From Brucella thiophenivorans (GTDB lineage: Bacteria > Pseudomonadota > Alphaproteobacteria > Rhizobiales > Rhizobiaceae): a stretch of 64,000 nt of DNA. The DNA is taken from assembly GCF_002252445.1 (NCBI RefSeq), contig NZ_NNRJ01000051.1:372001-436000 (forward strand). The letters run 5' to 3'. Below are positions 19,441 to 29,430 of the stretch, in pieces; position 1 is the first letter of the stretch; each line of letters starts with the position of its first letter. The notes under the pieces were generated by a model. The model saw nothing but the letters and a program-made list of their open reading frames with translations. It was not told the DNA's origin and did not search any database. A program made the translations under genes and the position numbers.

Positions 19441-19704
19441 TCAAACCATGTTGTTGGCGGTAATTTTATATGAGGACTGTCGCGACTGTGAATATACTTC
19501 GGACGCCACGCTGTAGATTAATTTCCGTGACCTATCGAAAGCAGATAAAAATGATGCTTCGGAATTTCCTACAGGCCCTGAAGTTTCTAGTGCACCCTTA
19601 TCTATCACAAATGGAACAGAGATCATTCCGTCATAACCTACGAAGCGCAAGCCGTTTTGGATATCGATGAAACTCCTGCTGATATTTGGGAATGAAAGTG
19701 TCAT
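19441..19704 (-). CDS. DUF1488-like small protein
   Basis: 87 residues starting MTLSFPNISRSFIDIQNGLRF. The opening SFPN...NGLRFVGYDG...VPFVI is the DUF1488 pattern of short alphaproteobacterial proteins. AAGGA precedes ATG 19704. The start overlaps the stop of the upstream gene by four bases, so the two are coupled. Function unknown. Confidence 0.65.
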   Translation of the reverse strand: MTLSFPNISRSFIDIQNGLRFVGYDGMISVPFVIDKGALETSGPVGNSEASFLSAFDRSRKLIYSVASEVYSQSRQSSYKITANNMV

Positions 19705-19958
19705 CTGTTTTCCTTTTTCGTCGCTCCGCCTTCGTCGTCCCACTGGTCTACGGCAGAAGACAATGATATTTGGCGCGCAATAAATTGTTTTAAAGCAAAC
19801 TTCAAACGGCCTTCATCGCATGTGCCGTCTCTAAAACACTGCACCAGATAACGTGACGCCTTTCCGTTAAGATCAAGTGGATCATTAACCCTCTGGGCAT
19901 TTCTAATTAGTCTAGATAACATATTGATGCTGCTGGCATCTAAGCGGGTGGAAGACAA
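19701..19958 (-). CDS. Hypothetical protein coupled to the DUF1488-like gene
   Basis: 85 residues. The best start is TTG 19958, five bases after GGAGG; a later ATG exists but has no ribosome-binding site. Helical and basic, with a C-terminal acidic tail (DQWDDEGGATKKENR). It overlaps the DUF1488-like gene (ATGA). The 19959-20502 gap upstream contains no gene I can support. Confidence 0.55.
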   Translation of the reverse strand: MSSTRLDASSINMLSRLIRNAQRVNDPLDLNGKASRYLVQCFRDGTCDEGRLKFALKQFIARQISLSSAVDQWDDEGGATKKENR

Positions 19959-20502
19959 TGCGTCCTCCTTTGTTGCGGGCTAGGGGTTCACCCCTCTGAC
20001 GACAGCGCCCGTTTCAATTGCTGCCGAGGAATTCACCATGAACCCTATCGTGTTTAATAGCAAATTAGCCACGGCTTTCCTGTTTTCGGATAGCTACTCA
20101 ACTAATTGCTCCTCCGCTGTGTCTTTTTGCCGATAAAGCTAGGCTACAAGTCAATACAATCCTTACACAAACTCCATTTCGCAGAATGGAGACAGTTGAA
20201 TTAAAGCGGCCGAAGACTGGCTACGGGATGGGTCCGGTCCGAGAAATTATTTATCGAAGGGTAACTGCAGGATAACCTCATTATAATTGGCGCTAAATTA
20301 ATCGAAGCTCTTGGTTTGTTCATACATAAGAAGTTGCTTTTTATATTAACAGCAAGCACACTCAATATGGTCAAGCTCAAACATCTTAGCCGAAAAATTG
20401 AAGAGCTATATACTTCCATTCATTGCATGTAGCTCTCGACTGAATTTCATACCTAGGAACATACTAAAGTAGTCACAGTAAAATTTATGTAAGGATATCA
20501 GG

Positions 20503-21897
20503 ATGCTTCGGGTTTTCGCTGCCGGATTTTTCTCGATAGTCTGTACTATCGTCCAACCGATATCTTCAGAAGCGCAGCCAGTCGCGCCGCATGATATCCA
20601 AGCCGTTGCCAAGGAAGCCTATGTTTATGGCGTTCCAATGGTAAGCAGCTACGGCACCATGTTCGAATTCTCTATTAATAAGGATAGTCCCGAATACAAG
20701 GGACCATTTAACTCAGTTTTGAACGTAGCGCGTGTATTTACACCTGACGACAAAGGCTTCGTGACACCAAACTCAGACACGCCGTATACATTTATGGGTC
20801 TAGATCTGCGGGCAGAACCGATTGTGATCAGCATACCTCCTGTTGAGGAGAGCCGATACTTCGTTTTCCAGATGATGGATCTTTACACGTTCAATTTTGA
20901 CTATATTGGTAGGCGAACCACGGGGAATGGAGGCGGCACTTATCTTGTGGCTGGCCCGAATTGGCAAGGGCAGACCCCCGATGGTATAACTAAAACACTT
21001 CGTTCGGAAACCGAGCTGGTCAACGTGATCGGTCGCACACAGCTTTTCAACCCAGCTGATCTAGATAAAGTCAAAGAGATACAAGCGGGCTACAAGTTAC
21101 AGCCACTTTCGGCATTTCTCGGCCAAGAAACACCCCCTGCTTCGCCGGAAACTAACTGGATAAAGCCCCTCAGCCCCACTGATCAACGAAAATCACTCGA
21201 ATTCTTCAATGTGCTCAATTTTGCGCTGCAGTTCGCTCCGACGCATCCTTCTGAAGTAGAGTTACGGGAACGGTTTGCAACGATTGGTATCATACCCGGT
21301 AAATCAATCGATATCTCCACGCTTTCAGAAGAAACCAAAACCGCCCTTCAAGCGGGCATGATTGATGGACAAAAGGAAATTGATGCACGTCGCAGCAGTC
21401 TTGGCGGCAACATTGATCAGCTCTTCGGAACTCGTGAATTTCTTAAGAATGATTATGTAGCGCGCGCCGTCGGTACACAGGTTGGTATTGGTGCCAATTC
21501 ACGCGAGGAGGCTCTGTACCCCATATATGAAAAGGATGGGAATGGGGACGCGCTCGACGGTTCTAAGGCAGCTTATACATTGCATTTTTCGGGAAATAAT
21601 TTTCCACCCGTAAATGCCTTCTGGTCGCTCACAATGTATGATCTACCAAGTCAACTGCTGGTGGCAAATCCACTTAACCGTTACCTGATCAATTCCCCGA
21701 TGATGCCCGACTTGAAGCTGGACCCAGATGGAGGTTTGACCATCTACATTCAGAATGAATCGCCAGGAGCAGACAAAGAGCCTAATTGGCTCCCTGCTCC
21801 AAAAGGGCCTTTTATGCTGACGATGCGTTACTATCTGCCAAAGCCCGAGCTCCTATCGGGTGAGTGGAGCTCTCCAAAAGTGAAAAAAGCCAATTAA
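20503..21897 (+). CDS. DUF1254/DUF1214 exported protein (copy 1)
   Basis: 464 residues with an N-terminal signal peptide ending near SEAQPVA. DUF1254 occupies the first half (AVAKEAYVYGVPMV..., FVTPNSDTPYTFMGLDLRAEP) and DUF1214 the second (FWSLTMYDLPSQLL, YIQNESPGADKEPNWLPAPKGPFMLTMRYY broken here by its gaps). Start supported by AAGGAT upstream. Periplasmic location is inferred from the signal. The biochemical role of this family is not established. Two further intact members (21999, 25020) and a wreck (29230) lie nearby. Confidence 0.88.
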   Translation: MLRVFAAGFFSIVCTIVQPISSEAQPVAPHDIQAVAKEAYVYGVPMVSSYGTMFEFSINKDSPEYKGPFNSVLNVARVFTPDDKGFVTPNSDTPYTFMGLDLRAEPIVISIPPVEESRYFVFQMMDLYTFNFDYIGRRTTGNGGGTYLVAGPNWQGQTPDGITKTLRSETELVNVIGRTQLFNPADLDKVKEIQAGYKLQPLSAFLGQETPPASPETNWIKPLSPTDQRKSLEFFNVLNFALQFAPTHPSEVELRERFATIGIIPGKSIDISTLSEETKTALQAGMIDGQKEIDARRSSLGGNIDQLFGTREFLKNDYVARAVGTQVGIGANSREEALYPIYEKDGNGDALDGSKAAYTLHFSGNNFPPVNAFWSLTMYDLPSQLLVANPLNRYLINSPMMPDLKLDPDGGLTIYIQNESPGADKEPNWLPAPKGPFMLTMRYYLPKPELLSGEWSSPKVKKAN

Positions 21898-21998
21898 CGG
21901 CGATCTAATTGTTGTTTTTCACATCGTCTTCGCAGTTCTAGCACGCGCGCCCCATCATTAGTTATTTGACAGCAATGGGTGCCTTAAGGAGTAAGTTC

Positions 21999-23363
21999 AT
22001 GTCCTTCTTCAACAGAATGGCTTTTGCGACCACTTTATCAACACTTGTCTCATTCACAACATTTGTAAATGCTCAAAACGTTACTCCTGAGGACGCGCAA
22101 GCAATTGCAAAAGAAGCATATATTTATGCTATTGCGCCAATTGCCAATTATCAGACTTGGCGTAAACAGGCTGTAGATTCAAAAGCTCCAGAGTATGTGG
22201 GCGGATTTAATGTTTTCCGACACTACGCTCAAACATTTACACCTGAAAATAAGGACGTCGTAACGCCCAATAACGACACTCCCTACTCCTGGGCGTGGCT
22301 TGACCTTCGTACGGAACCTATGGTTCTCAGCGTCCCCGCCGTGCCCAAGGATCGCTATTACGTAATGCAACTTATTGATCTTTTCACTTATAACTTCGGC
22401 TACGTAGGTGTGCGTGCAACCGGATTTGATGCGGGAAATTATCTTATTGCAGGCCCTAACTGGCAGGGAGAAGTGCCGGATGCGATCACGAAAACATTCA
22501 AGGCCGAAACGGACATCATTGGCATCTTAGGACGTACGTCTCTTGATGGACAAGAAGATGTCGATAACGTGAAAGCATTGCAGGCTCAGTATAAGCTGCA
22601 GCCGCTTAGTTCATTCACCAAAACCAAGACACCTGCAGCAGCTCCTCCAGTAGAGTTCCCACCTTACAATGAGGCGAAAGCTACCAGCCATGATTTTATC
22701 GGCTACCTCAATTTCCTTTTACAGTTCGCCCAGCCAACTACCCCCGCAGAAAAAGAACTCATGGAGCGGTTTGCCAAGATTGGTATTGGTGCGAACAAAT
22801 CGTGGAATGCGGATGCTCTAGACCCAGCCCTCTTGGCGGCAATCGATAAGGGCGTGGCTGAAGCTCAGGCTGAGATGAAGGCAACAGTCGCTAAGACGCA
22901 CAGCTCAAACGGATTGTTTGGAACTCGTGAGTTTATAAATGGTGATTACGTGTTGCGAGCAACAGCCGCAACCATGGGCCTCTACGGCAATTCGCTCGAG
23001 GAAGCTTGGTATGGTGGCTTTGTCGGAGATGGCACGAAACCATCGATGCTTCATTTCCCGGCAGGAAAATTGCCTCCGGCGGACTTTTTCTGGTCACTGA
23101 CACTCTATACTTTGCCAGATCGCTTTCTCTATTCGAACAGCATTGATCGCTACTCTATTGGTGACCGTACTAAGGGACTTGTTTATGATGACGATAAATC
23201 GCTGACAATCTATCTCAGTCATGAATCACCGGGTAAGGACAAGGAAGCCAACTGGTTGCCGACGCCTGCTGCGCCTTATAGCCTGGTCGCTCGCATCTAT
23301 GGCCCAAAACCAGAAGCGATCAATGGAACCTGGAAGTTACCGACCCTTCAGCCCATAGACTAA
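21999..23363 (+). CDS. DUF1254/DUF1214 exported protein (copy 2)
   Basis: 454 residues from ATG 21999, behind AAGGAG; the frame is open upstream to 21966 but those codons lack a ribosome-binding site. Signal peptide ending near TFVNAQNV. Same architecture as copy 1, and clearly its paralogue: PEDAQAIAKEAYIYAIAP versus PHDIQAVAKEAYVYGVPM, and both carry NNDTPYSW/NSDTPYTF and the GPNWQG motif. The tandem layout, 101 bp apart, suggests local duplication and co-expression. Function unknown. Confidence 0.88.
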   Translation: MSFFNRMAFATTLSTLVSFTTFVNAQNVTPEDAQAIAKEAYIYAIAPIANYQTWRKQAVDSKAPEYVGGFNVFRHYAQTFTPENKDVVTPNNDTPYSWAWLDLRTEPMVLSVPAVPKDRYYVMQLIDLFTYNFGYVGVRATGFDAGNYLIAGPNWQGEVPDAITKTFKAETDIIGILGRTSLDGQEDVDNVKALQAQYKLQPLSSFTKTKTPAAAPPVEFPPYNEAKATSHDFIGYLNFLLQFAQPTTPAEKELMERFAKIGIGANKSWNADALDPALLAAIDKGVAEAQAEMKATVAKTHSSNGLFGTREFINGDYVLRATAATMGLYGNSLEEAWYGGFVGDGTKPSMLHFPAGKLPPADFFWSLTLYTLPDRFLYSNSIDRYSIGDRTKGLVYDDDKSLTIYLSHESPGKDKEANWLPTPAAPYSLVARIYGPKPEAINGTWKLPTLQPID

Positions 23364-23632
23364 TGGGGTCAGTCCACTACGCCGTATAATTCCATCCGTA
23401 AGGGTCAATGTAGGGTATGCCCAACCTGCATTGACCATTTACTCACACTAATTGTACAGAATACAAGCATAGTCGGAGGAGAAAATTTGAGGCTTTATAT
23501 ATCAAATATCTCATTGACTTAGGAGGTTTCGAACAACAGGGCTGTGAGATTCATTCCTAACTGCTAACTTGACGCTTGCTCAGCAGAATAAAATTCACTC
23601 AATATTCGCGATATCGCCATCTTGAAATTGGG

Positions 23633-23899
23633 CTATTGCAGCTTTTGTATAGAAATCAATTTATTATTCTGATCGAATATTAAGAGATATTGGGCAAAGC
23701 GAGATCCGTCATCGCAAGTCACCTTAACCGGGTTCTCATTATTCTTCTTCAAGTGCAATGCAGGTCGAATATCGCTAATCACATCACACCAAAACCCTTC
23801 GCTTCTGATATGACGCGCAACCTGCCGCTCCAACACGTCAGCGATAGATGATGACAATCCCGACAAAATGATAACAACGCCAATCAATATTCTAATCAT
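23633..23899 (-). CDS. Small exported protein, intact paralogue of a remnant at 50822
   Basis: 88 residues from ATG 23899 (MIRILIGVVIILSGLSSSIA), which reads as a signal peptide; AAAGG lies upstream. The mature part is about 70 residues with two cysteines (EGFWCDV and VTCDDGSRF), so a disulphide is plausible in the periplasm. The family is unknown to me. A decayed copy is present at 50822-51020. The gap 23364-23632 shows nothing else. Confidence 0.65.
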   Translation of the reverse strand: MIRILIGVVIILSGLSSSIADVLERQVARHIRSEGFWCDVISDIRPALHLKKNNENPVKVTCDDGSRFAQYLLIFDQNNKLISIQKLQ

Positions 23900-23999
23900 C
23901 AGCTGACCTTTCACTTTCTCTAAAAACCTAGTTCGCGCTTTATACAACTCGAAATATTGTGAGGTCCGCTTGGATGAATAAATTTTTTCATACTGTGTT

Positions 24000-24980
24000 T
24001 CAATGCTGAGAGACTGCTAAGGGTATAGCGACGGTCAAAAATACGGAATTTCCCTCGGCTCGATTTTCAGCTGCAAATTCATGAAAATATTTAAGACGCG
24101 TTGAGACAGGCATTGGTCCCAACTCGAAGTTGTAGCCCACCGTCGCACCAACTGCAGCTACGCGTCCTTTGTACTCACCAAGACGAGCTCCTGCGCCGCT
24201 ATCGCCAGTAATCTGGTCATAGTAATAACCAATAACGCCTGCCGAGAACTGCTTAGAGAAATTCTGAGAAACAGCCCATTCCACATGGAACTCTGTCCCG
24301 GTTTTATAGTCAGTTGCCGGGTTTTCCCCATTAAACGTAAAACCCGAAGCAACCGAAACGTCAAGGCCTGTGGTAGGATCAAGCCATGTCACAGCAGCAT
24401 TCAGATCCGTAGCCCAGCGGTTAAAGGATATATTGGAAAGGGATCCGTCTTTATAATCACCAATCGGAACATTGACCATAATACCGGTTTGCCAGTACCA
24501 ATTACCAGAGTTCCAACCGATCATACCTGATATAACTGGATCTCCAAAGCTGAATCTGTCCTCTTGACGTGATCGCGAAATCGCTGTGCCCGTTACCGGA
24601 TTGACCACATCTAATCCTGCCTCCATATCTTTTTGCCCAAACGGCAAAGATAAAGAGAATGCCAGTGACCCGCCTGCTATGTCTGTTGGGGTTACCCAGA
24701 TCGCAGTCGGCACATTAATGACAGCTGTCGCGTCTATATCTGCCACGATACGACCGCCTAACGGGATACCCCGTGATCCGCCCATTCCGCCGGAGTAAAT
24801 ATAGAGGTCATTCTGCAGGTACAAGCCAGGAAGTGGGGGCAAAATGGCCGCTGCCGGACCTTTGCTACCAAGCATGTAGAAACCAGAGCCGCCTTCGGCT
24901 GCTTCAGTAATACTAATTGCTCCAAGTGGGACCGTGACAGCAAAGCTGAGGCCTAAAATCCCTAGTTGTCTCACGTTCAC
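24000..24980 (-). CDS. SphA-type outer-membrane protein (MetA phenol-degradation family), copy 1
   Basis: 326 residues with an N-terminal signal (LSFAVTVPLGAISITEAAE). It carries alternating beta-strand pattern and a terminal KYFHEFAAENRAEGNSVFLT segment shared with the protein at 39157, its close paralogue. This is the PF13557-like barrel family annotated as involved in a meta-pathway of phenol degradation, but that name is historical and substrate transport is only inferred. It sits 39 bp after the DUF1254 gene at 25020, so the two are probably one transcript. Confidence 0.85.
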   Translation of the reverse strand: MNVRQLGILGLSFAVTVPLGAISITEAAEGGSGFYMLGSKGPAAAILPPLPGLYLQNDLYIYSGGMGGSRGIPLGGRIVADIDATAVINVPTAIWVTPTDIAGGSLAFSLSLPFGQKDMEAGLDVVNPVTGTAISRSRQEDRFSFGDPVISGMIGWNSGNWYWQTGIMVNVPIGDYKDGSLSNISFNRWATDLNAAVTWLDPTTGLDVSVASGFTFNGENPATDYKTGTEFHVEWAVSQNFSKQFSAGVIGYYYDQITGDSGAGARLGEYKGRVAAVGATVGYNFELGPMPVSTRLKYFHEFAAENRAEGNSVFLTVAIPLAVSQH

Positions 24981-25019
24981 TGTATTTTCCCCAATTCCTG
25001 ATAATTCACAAATGTTCGA

Positions 25020-26480
25020 CTAATTATGCTTTTCGATGTCAGGAAGCTCCCAGCTTTGATCGAAATAGGTTTCTGTAGGTCCGTAAAACCTAAATAATGC
25101 AAACCATGCTTTTCCAGGAATGGTCGGAATCCAGTTCTTCTCATGTCCCGCAGGCTTTTCCGGTCCCATGAAAAGATCGACCGAACCATCTACATTCTTT
25201 TTGAGATCGGCACGTGACGAACGATCAACTATTCCTTCTGGCGTGTTGTCGAAAAATGCGCGCGTTTCCGTATCATAAACTGTAAGCGACCAAAATAATT
25301 TAGCCGGGGCATTCGCCGGAACGTGAAGGCGATAGCTCTTGCCCCCATCAAGCCATGCACCGTCTTTGTCATGGGCGGTACCGATATAAGCCTGGCCTAC
25401 GCCTGGAGTTTTTGTTACCATTCCCCGGCTCGTCGTCACAGCCTGATAAAAATAACCTGTTCGCTGATCCAGTGGCGCGTAAGTGCCCACGTCTTGGCCA
25501 GGATCAAATGTGAATAGGTATTCCCAGCGCGCGTCTGGACGATACCGGGCATTAGGATCACGGTTGTCGAACGCAAGCGACTGCGCCATTTTTTCACCAA
25601 GAACGGCCGCTTCCTCAAGCAACTTTCTTTGGCTTTCATTGGGCTTGAATGGTTTTCCCTTTTCAATGCCAAGTGGCTTTAGCATGGCCATATAAAAGCG
25701 ATCACGCTCCATGACTGGCTCGCGCTGTAATATGTCGTTCAACCGTTCCCAAAAGGCAATGCCGTTCGGGGGAACCTGGCTCCATTCACGACCCTCAGGC
25801 TGAATGAAGCGGGTTTCTCCGGGTTTATCGCGATCAGCGTATGGATAGATCCTAACCTTCGAGATTAATTCTTTGCCCTTGGCAGGATCGGGATCCAAAA
25901 CGCGGAAAGCAAAGAAGATATTTACAGTTGGCGATTGGATTACGGTATAGCCTTCGGCATCAGGTGATGTTTGATTGGGTCCAACAATCAGATATTTGCC
26001 ACCCTTACCTTTGTCAGGACCCGTTTCCCCCATGTCTTCGATTGGGCGCTGCCAGAAATCCCCCACACCACCAGCCGATGCTCCGGGTGGATAATCGATT
26101 ATAAGTGGTCCTGTTTTTGAAAGGTCGGGCATACCTACAATGTAAGGTGTCGTGGCATTTGCGGTCAGAATACCGAGCTTGTCCTTGACGCTTTCATAAA
26201 TAACCATATCTGTGTCGGCAGCACCGAAAACGTTACGCTGCGCATCCTGCCAGCCTGCAAATCCTACAATCGGCAAAGCCCAGAGATAAGACTGAACCGC
26301 TCTTTGGAAGTCCATTTCATTATAGAGCTTCTCAACTGCTGCCTGATTTGCAGGCAGACCGAAGTGTGTCGGGATTTCGCCGATGCGCGTTTGGACCGAC
26401 TCGGCGTGAACGGCCGAAGTAATACTCAAGCCAGCCATCAAAACGGCGATGCTTATTGGCTTATTGAAAGCGAATGTCAT
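25020..26480 (-). CDS. DUF1254/DUF1214 exported protein (copy 3)
   Basis: 486 residues with signal peptide ending at SAVHAES. DUF1254 covers the N-terminal half and DUF1214 the C-terminal half (KLFWSLTVYDTETRAFF, then EKNWIPTIPGKAWFALFRFYGP). More diverged from copies 1 and 2 than they are from each other, so it belongs to another subfamily. Start ATG 26480 follows AAGGGAACA. It heads the two-gene unit with the outer-membrane protein at 24000, which makes an envelope role likely. Function unknown. Confidence 0.88.
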   Translation of the reverse strand: MTFAFNKPISIAVLMAGLSITSAVHAESVQTRIGEIPTHFGLPANQAAVEKLYNEMDFQRAVQSYLWALPIVGFAGWQDAQRNVFGAADTDMVIYESVKDKLGILTANATTPYIVGMPDLSKTGPLIIDYPPGASAGGVGDFWQRPIEDMGETGPDKGKGGKYLIVGPNQTSPDAEGYTVIQSPTVNIFFAFRVLDPDPAKGKELISKVRIYPYADRDKPGETRFIQPEGREWSQVPPNGIAFWERLNDILQREPVMERDRFYMAMLKPLGIEKGKPFKPNESQRKLLEEAAVLGEKMAQSLAFDNRDPNARYRPDARWEYLFTFDPGQDVGTYAPLDQRTGYFYQAVTTSRGMVTKTPGVGQAYIGTAHDKDGAWLDGGKSYRLHVPANAPAKLFWSLTVYDTETRAFFDNTPEGIVDRSSRADLKKNVDGSVDLFMGPEKPAGHEKNWIPTIPGKAWFALFRFYGPTETYFDQSWELPDIEKHN

Positions 26481-26600
26481 TGTTTGTTCCCTTATCGCAC
26501 TAGCATCATATAACTCTTGCAGATGCGTATTATTCTAGTCGCCTCTCGCAAGGAGTCAGCCTCATCATTTGGTTGGCAATTAATCTTAAACTCCGGAAGT

Positions 26601-29078
26601 CTAACGTCGCCGCATCCCTAATCCGCCATGACGCCCGCCAGAACGAGAGAATCCACCACCCCTGAACTCTGGATGAAACTCCATGCGATGACCAAGCGAC
26701 TGTCGATTACCAAACTCACGTCCCGCCCGATCAATCGAAAGATGATCAGGCGCGACCAATCTTTGTCGCGAGCCTAACTGTTTGACTGGCTGTCCCTGGG
26801 CATGGCGTTCCCGGAGCGAACTCGCGGCGTCTGGGTGTTTGGTCGCAAAATGTTGACCGCGTTGTTTCAAATCATCCGCAGAAGGTTTTTGTACTGGGGA
26901 CCAGCCATCATCGGAATGCTTTTGCCATTGTCCTGCCTGGCGACGATATACATTCCCGTCACGACCAGCATAGACATCTCCACCCGTTCCACTGCCTGCG
27001 ACAAAACCGTGATTGCCGCCGGACGTCCGCCAGCGAACACCTTCTTCTCCACCTGGAGCTTCACCGCCATGGGCACGAACCCAATCTGATCCATGACGAA
27101 CGCTTGCCGTACCCCACGAACCATAAATATTGTGTCCGCCATGCGCGAAGGCAGCAGTTTCGGTTCGTGGATTGTAAGCTGCTACGAATCCTCTATCACC
27201 TAAAGGACCAGCCATGCCGCCGCCGCGTACATAGTTTCCGGTGATTGGGTTGTAAGCGGCTCCACCCGCAATCCCGCGATAAGGTCCATAGGCATAACCA
27301 TAGCGACCGAATGTGCCGCGAGCCGGATTATAGAAAGCACCCACACCATAGCTCATTGGACGTGGATAATAAGGCCAGAACCCACCCGCCCATCCGTAAT
27401 CCCAATACGCTGGATAATACCAGCCAGTGCCGTAAACAATGGCATCCCATGCAAGATAAGCACCAAGATAACCCATTGTATAGCCAAACCAGACCGCATC
27501 ATCCTCAGTCTGATAGATCCGGACATAAGTCACATTATAAACGGGCGACGTGGGAGGGATTTTATAGATATCCTCGGGAATGGATCGAGCTACAGCAAAA
27601 GGACCTTGGGGAGTGTCACCGACGAACCATATGCCCTGTTTAAGGACGTAGTATTTGTCACCAACCTTGATTACCTGATCATTGGTATTGACCGCAAATT
27701 CAAGGGAAGTACCTTTGATTGGCTCAAACTTCGGATCGCCACTGTATGTGACGTCGACCTTTACTGAACCATCGGTTGCTACACGAGCGGTCTCCGGGAT
27801 GCTCGCGCGAAGCCGCGCTTCGGCGCTTTCAGAAGTCCCAGGAACCGAAGCACGGACGGTGTAATAAGGTGCATCATCGGGAATATTGCGGAAATCCTCC
27901 GGTAGATCAGGAGTTGCGAACGTCCAAGGTGCTTCCAGTGCGGCTGCCGAAAACCACCTTCCTGAAAGAAGCACATACCACTTCTTGTCTGCCTTGCTGA
28001 AGAAGACATCGTTCTCACTATTGGAAACCCATTCCAATTGAGTGCCAGAGACCGCTTCAAGCGTGGGTTTGCCTTTGAACTGGATCAATTCGGCTGGCTT
28101 GTCGGAATAAACTACGCTTGGTTTATTGCCATCCTCAAACGCAACAGGCGGAATCGCGGTGCGCGCGTCTTTCCAGTTTTCTTCGTCCGGAAGTTTGGAA
28201 ATGAGTTCCGGTAGGCTCGTTACAGGTTCCCATGTGGCTGTAAGATCTTGAGAGGTAAGCCAAGACTTACCGTCGCGCAGATAGAGCGACTTGTCTGCAT
28301 CAATCTGGAACAGGTCCCAGTTGGTGTTGACGACAAAGGAAAGTCCATCCACGCCCTTTACCGGAGCATAAACTGCCTTACCGTCAGTCTGAACCAATAT
28401 GGCGGGACTTTCGGAAACCTGAATGATTGGTGGCTCTGTATTCAGCCCCTTGACATCCTCTGTCCTTCGATAATCGGCAAGGCTCGCCGTCAGACCCTCT
28501 ACGGGCAGGGTTACAGTGCCGACCGGAATGAGTTTGCCTATGTCCAGCGACAAATCGGCGAGCTTCTTTCGATCAAGGGCCGAGAAATTAAGCTCTGTCA
28601 CCCTGATATCACTCAGCTCTATCTGTCCATTGGCTCCGTCATTCGTCGTTTTTCCAACAATGCTGACTATGCCAAAGACCGGTTTGGCCTGTTTGTCTAC
28701 CTTGATTTCGGTTGCAATTTGCGCGGAAAGCTCAGCATATTCTTTCCACTCGGTGATCTGAGGTTGATAAAGGACAATTTCAGAGCCCTTGTCCGTAGAG
28801 AACGAGCGAGGCCACCCCGGCCGTTCAGTATCAGCTTCCTTAACATACTGTCCGCTGACGAAACCGTTCTTGCCTTGATAGGTCACTGAACACCAGGAGC
28901 CACCTTCATTACATGCGCCGAGCTGCACTTCAGCTCTCTCAGGGATTGATCCGGCAGTGTTGTACCCCGTTCCCGGCCCCACACGAAGGTTTACTTTGGC
29001 TGTAGTAACACCAGGCGCTGCATGCGCAGTAGATACGGCCAAAGAGGCTACTGAGATATATAGGGCCAATTTGCGCAT
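26601..29078 (-). CDS. Large exported SH3-domain protein with Gly/Tyr-rich C-terminus
   Basis: 825 residues from ATG 29078 (MRKLALYISVASLAVSTAHA), preceded by GAAGGAG; the longer frame to 29096 is unneeded. Signal peptide, then a bacterial SH3 repeat (TTAKVNLRVGPGTGYNTAGSIPERAEV), then repeated units built on a theme like LEAVSGTQLEWVSNSENDVFF / FEPIKGTSLEFAVNTNDQVIK / YAPVKGVDGLSFVVNTNWDLF, at least three copies. A Gly/Tyr/Pro-rich segment and a Gly/Arg-rich tail follow. Probably periplasmic or surface-exposed. No enzymatic motif seen. It stands alone, flanked by the DUF1254 block. Confidence 0.75.
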   Translation of the reverse strand: MRKLALYISVASLAVSTAHAAPGVTTAKVNLRVGPGTGYNTAGSIPERAEVQLGACNEGGSWCSVTYQGKNGFVSGQYVKEADTERPGWPRSFSTDKGSEIVLYQPQITEWKEYAELSAQIATEIKVDKQAKPVFGIVSIVGKTTNDGANGQIELSDIRVTELNFSALDRKKLADLSLDIGKLIPVGTVTLPVEGLTASLADYRRTEDVKGLNTEPPIIQVSESPAILVQTDGKAVYAPVKGVDGLSFVVNTNWDLFQIDADKSLYLRDGKSWLTSQDLTATWEPVTSLPELISKLPDEENWKDARTAIPPVAFEDGNKPSVVYSDKPAELIQFKGKPTLEAVSGTQLEWVSNSENDVFFSKADKKWYVLLSGRWFSAAALEAPWTFATPDLPEDFRNIPDDAPYYTVRASVPGTSESAEARLRASIPETARVATDGSVKVDVTYSGDPKFEPIKGTSLEFAVNTNDQVIKVGDKYYVLKQGIWFVGDTPQGPFAVARSIPEDIYKIPPTSPVYNVTYVRIYQTEDDAVWFGYTMGYLGAYLAWDAIVYGTGWYYPAYWDYGWAGGFWPYYPRPMSYGVGAFYNPARGTFGRYGYAYGPYRGIAGGAAYNPITGNYVRGGGMAGPLGDRGFVAAYNPRTETAAFAHGGHNIYGSWGTASVRHGSDWVRAHGGEAPGGEEGVRWRTSGGNHGFVAGSGTGGDVYAGRDGNVYRRQAGQWQKHSDDGWSPVQKPSADDLKQRGQHFATKHPDAASSLRERHAQGQPVKQLGSRQRLVAPDHLSIDRAGREFGNRQSLGHRMEFHPEFRGGGFSRSGGRHGGLGMRRR

Positions 29079-29176
29079 GTGAGGCTCCTTCGCCACTCTA
29101 TAAACGCCATTGTTTCACAATCTGTTGTTGCCAGACGTCAACGCTGTCTTTGATTTGCATGCTGTATGAGAATTTT

Positions 29177-29200
29177 CCTGCCGCTTAACCCAGCGGCAGG
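29177..29200. terminator. Perfect hairpin in the 29079-29430 gap
   Basis: CCTGCCGCT and AGCGGCAGG form a perfect 9-bp stem around TAACCC. There is no long T-run on either side, so factor-independent termination is uncertain; a role as a transcript end for the minus-strand gene or a regulatory hairpin is possible. Confidence 0.4.
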
Positions 29201-29229
29201 GTAAGTATTTATCCTTTAACCACTTCAAT

Positions 29230-29400
29230 TTAACCCGGTCGCCAGCTCTTATCGAAGAATGTTTGCAGCGGGCTGTAAAGTCGCAGCATCAACCACCAGC
29301 TTCTTTTCGGATCAGTTTCAACCAGATTCTTTCCTTAGCGCCATCTGGCTTTTGCGCCGCAAAATGGATTGTTGTGGATCCATATGAGTTTGCCTCGGCT
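29230..29400 (-). pseudogene. Remnant of a fourth DUF1254/DUF1214 gene (C-terminal end)
   Basis: On the minus strand the 3' part reads RSWWLMLRLYSPLQTFF and DKSWRPG then a stop, which is the typical end of a DUF1214 domain. Just upstream, in another frame, IHFAAQKPDGAKERIWLK reads like the preceding strand. One frameshift thus separates the two pieces and nothing of the N-terminal two thirds is present. Its position beside three intact members shows local duplication and loss. Confidence 0.7.
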
Positions 29401-29430
29401 GCCTCAAATTTCTAGGACCAAACAGTCAAT

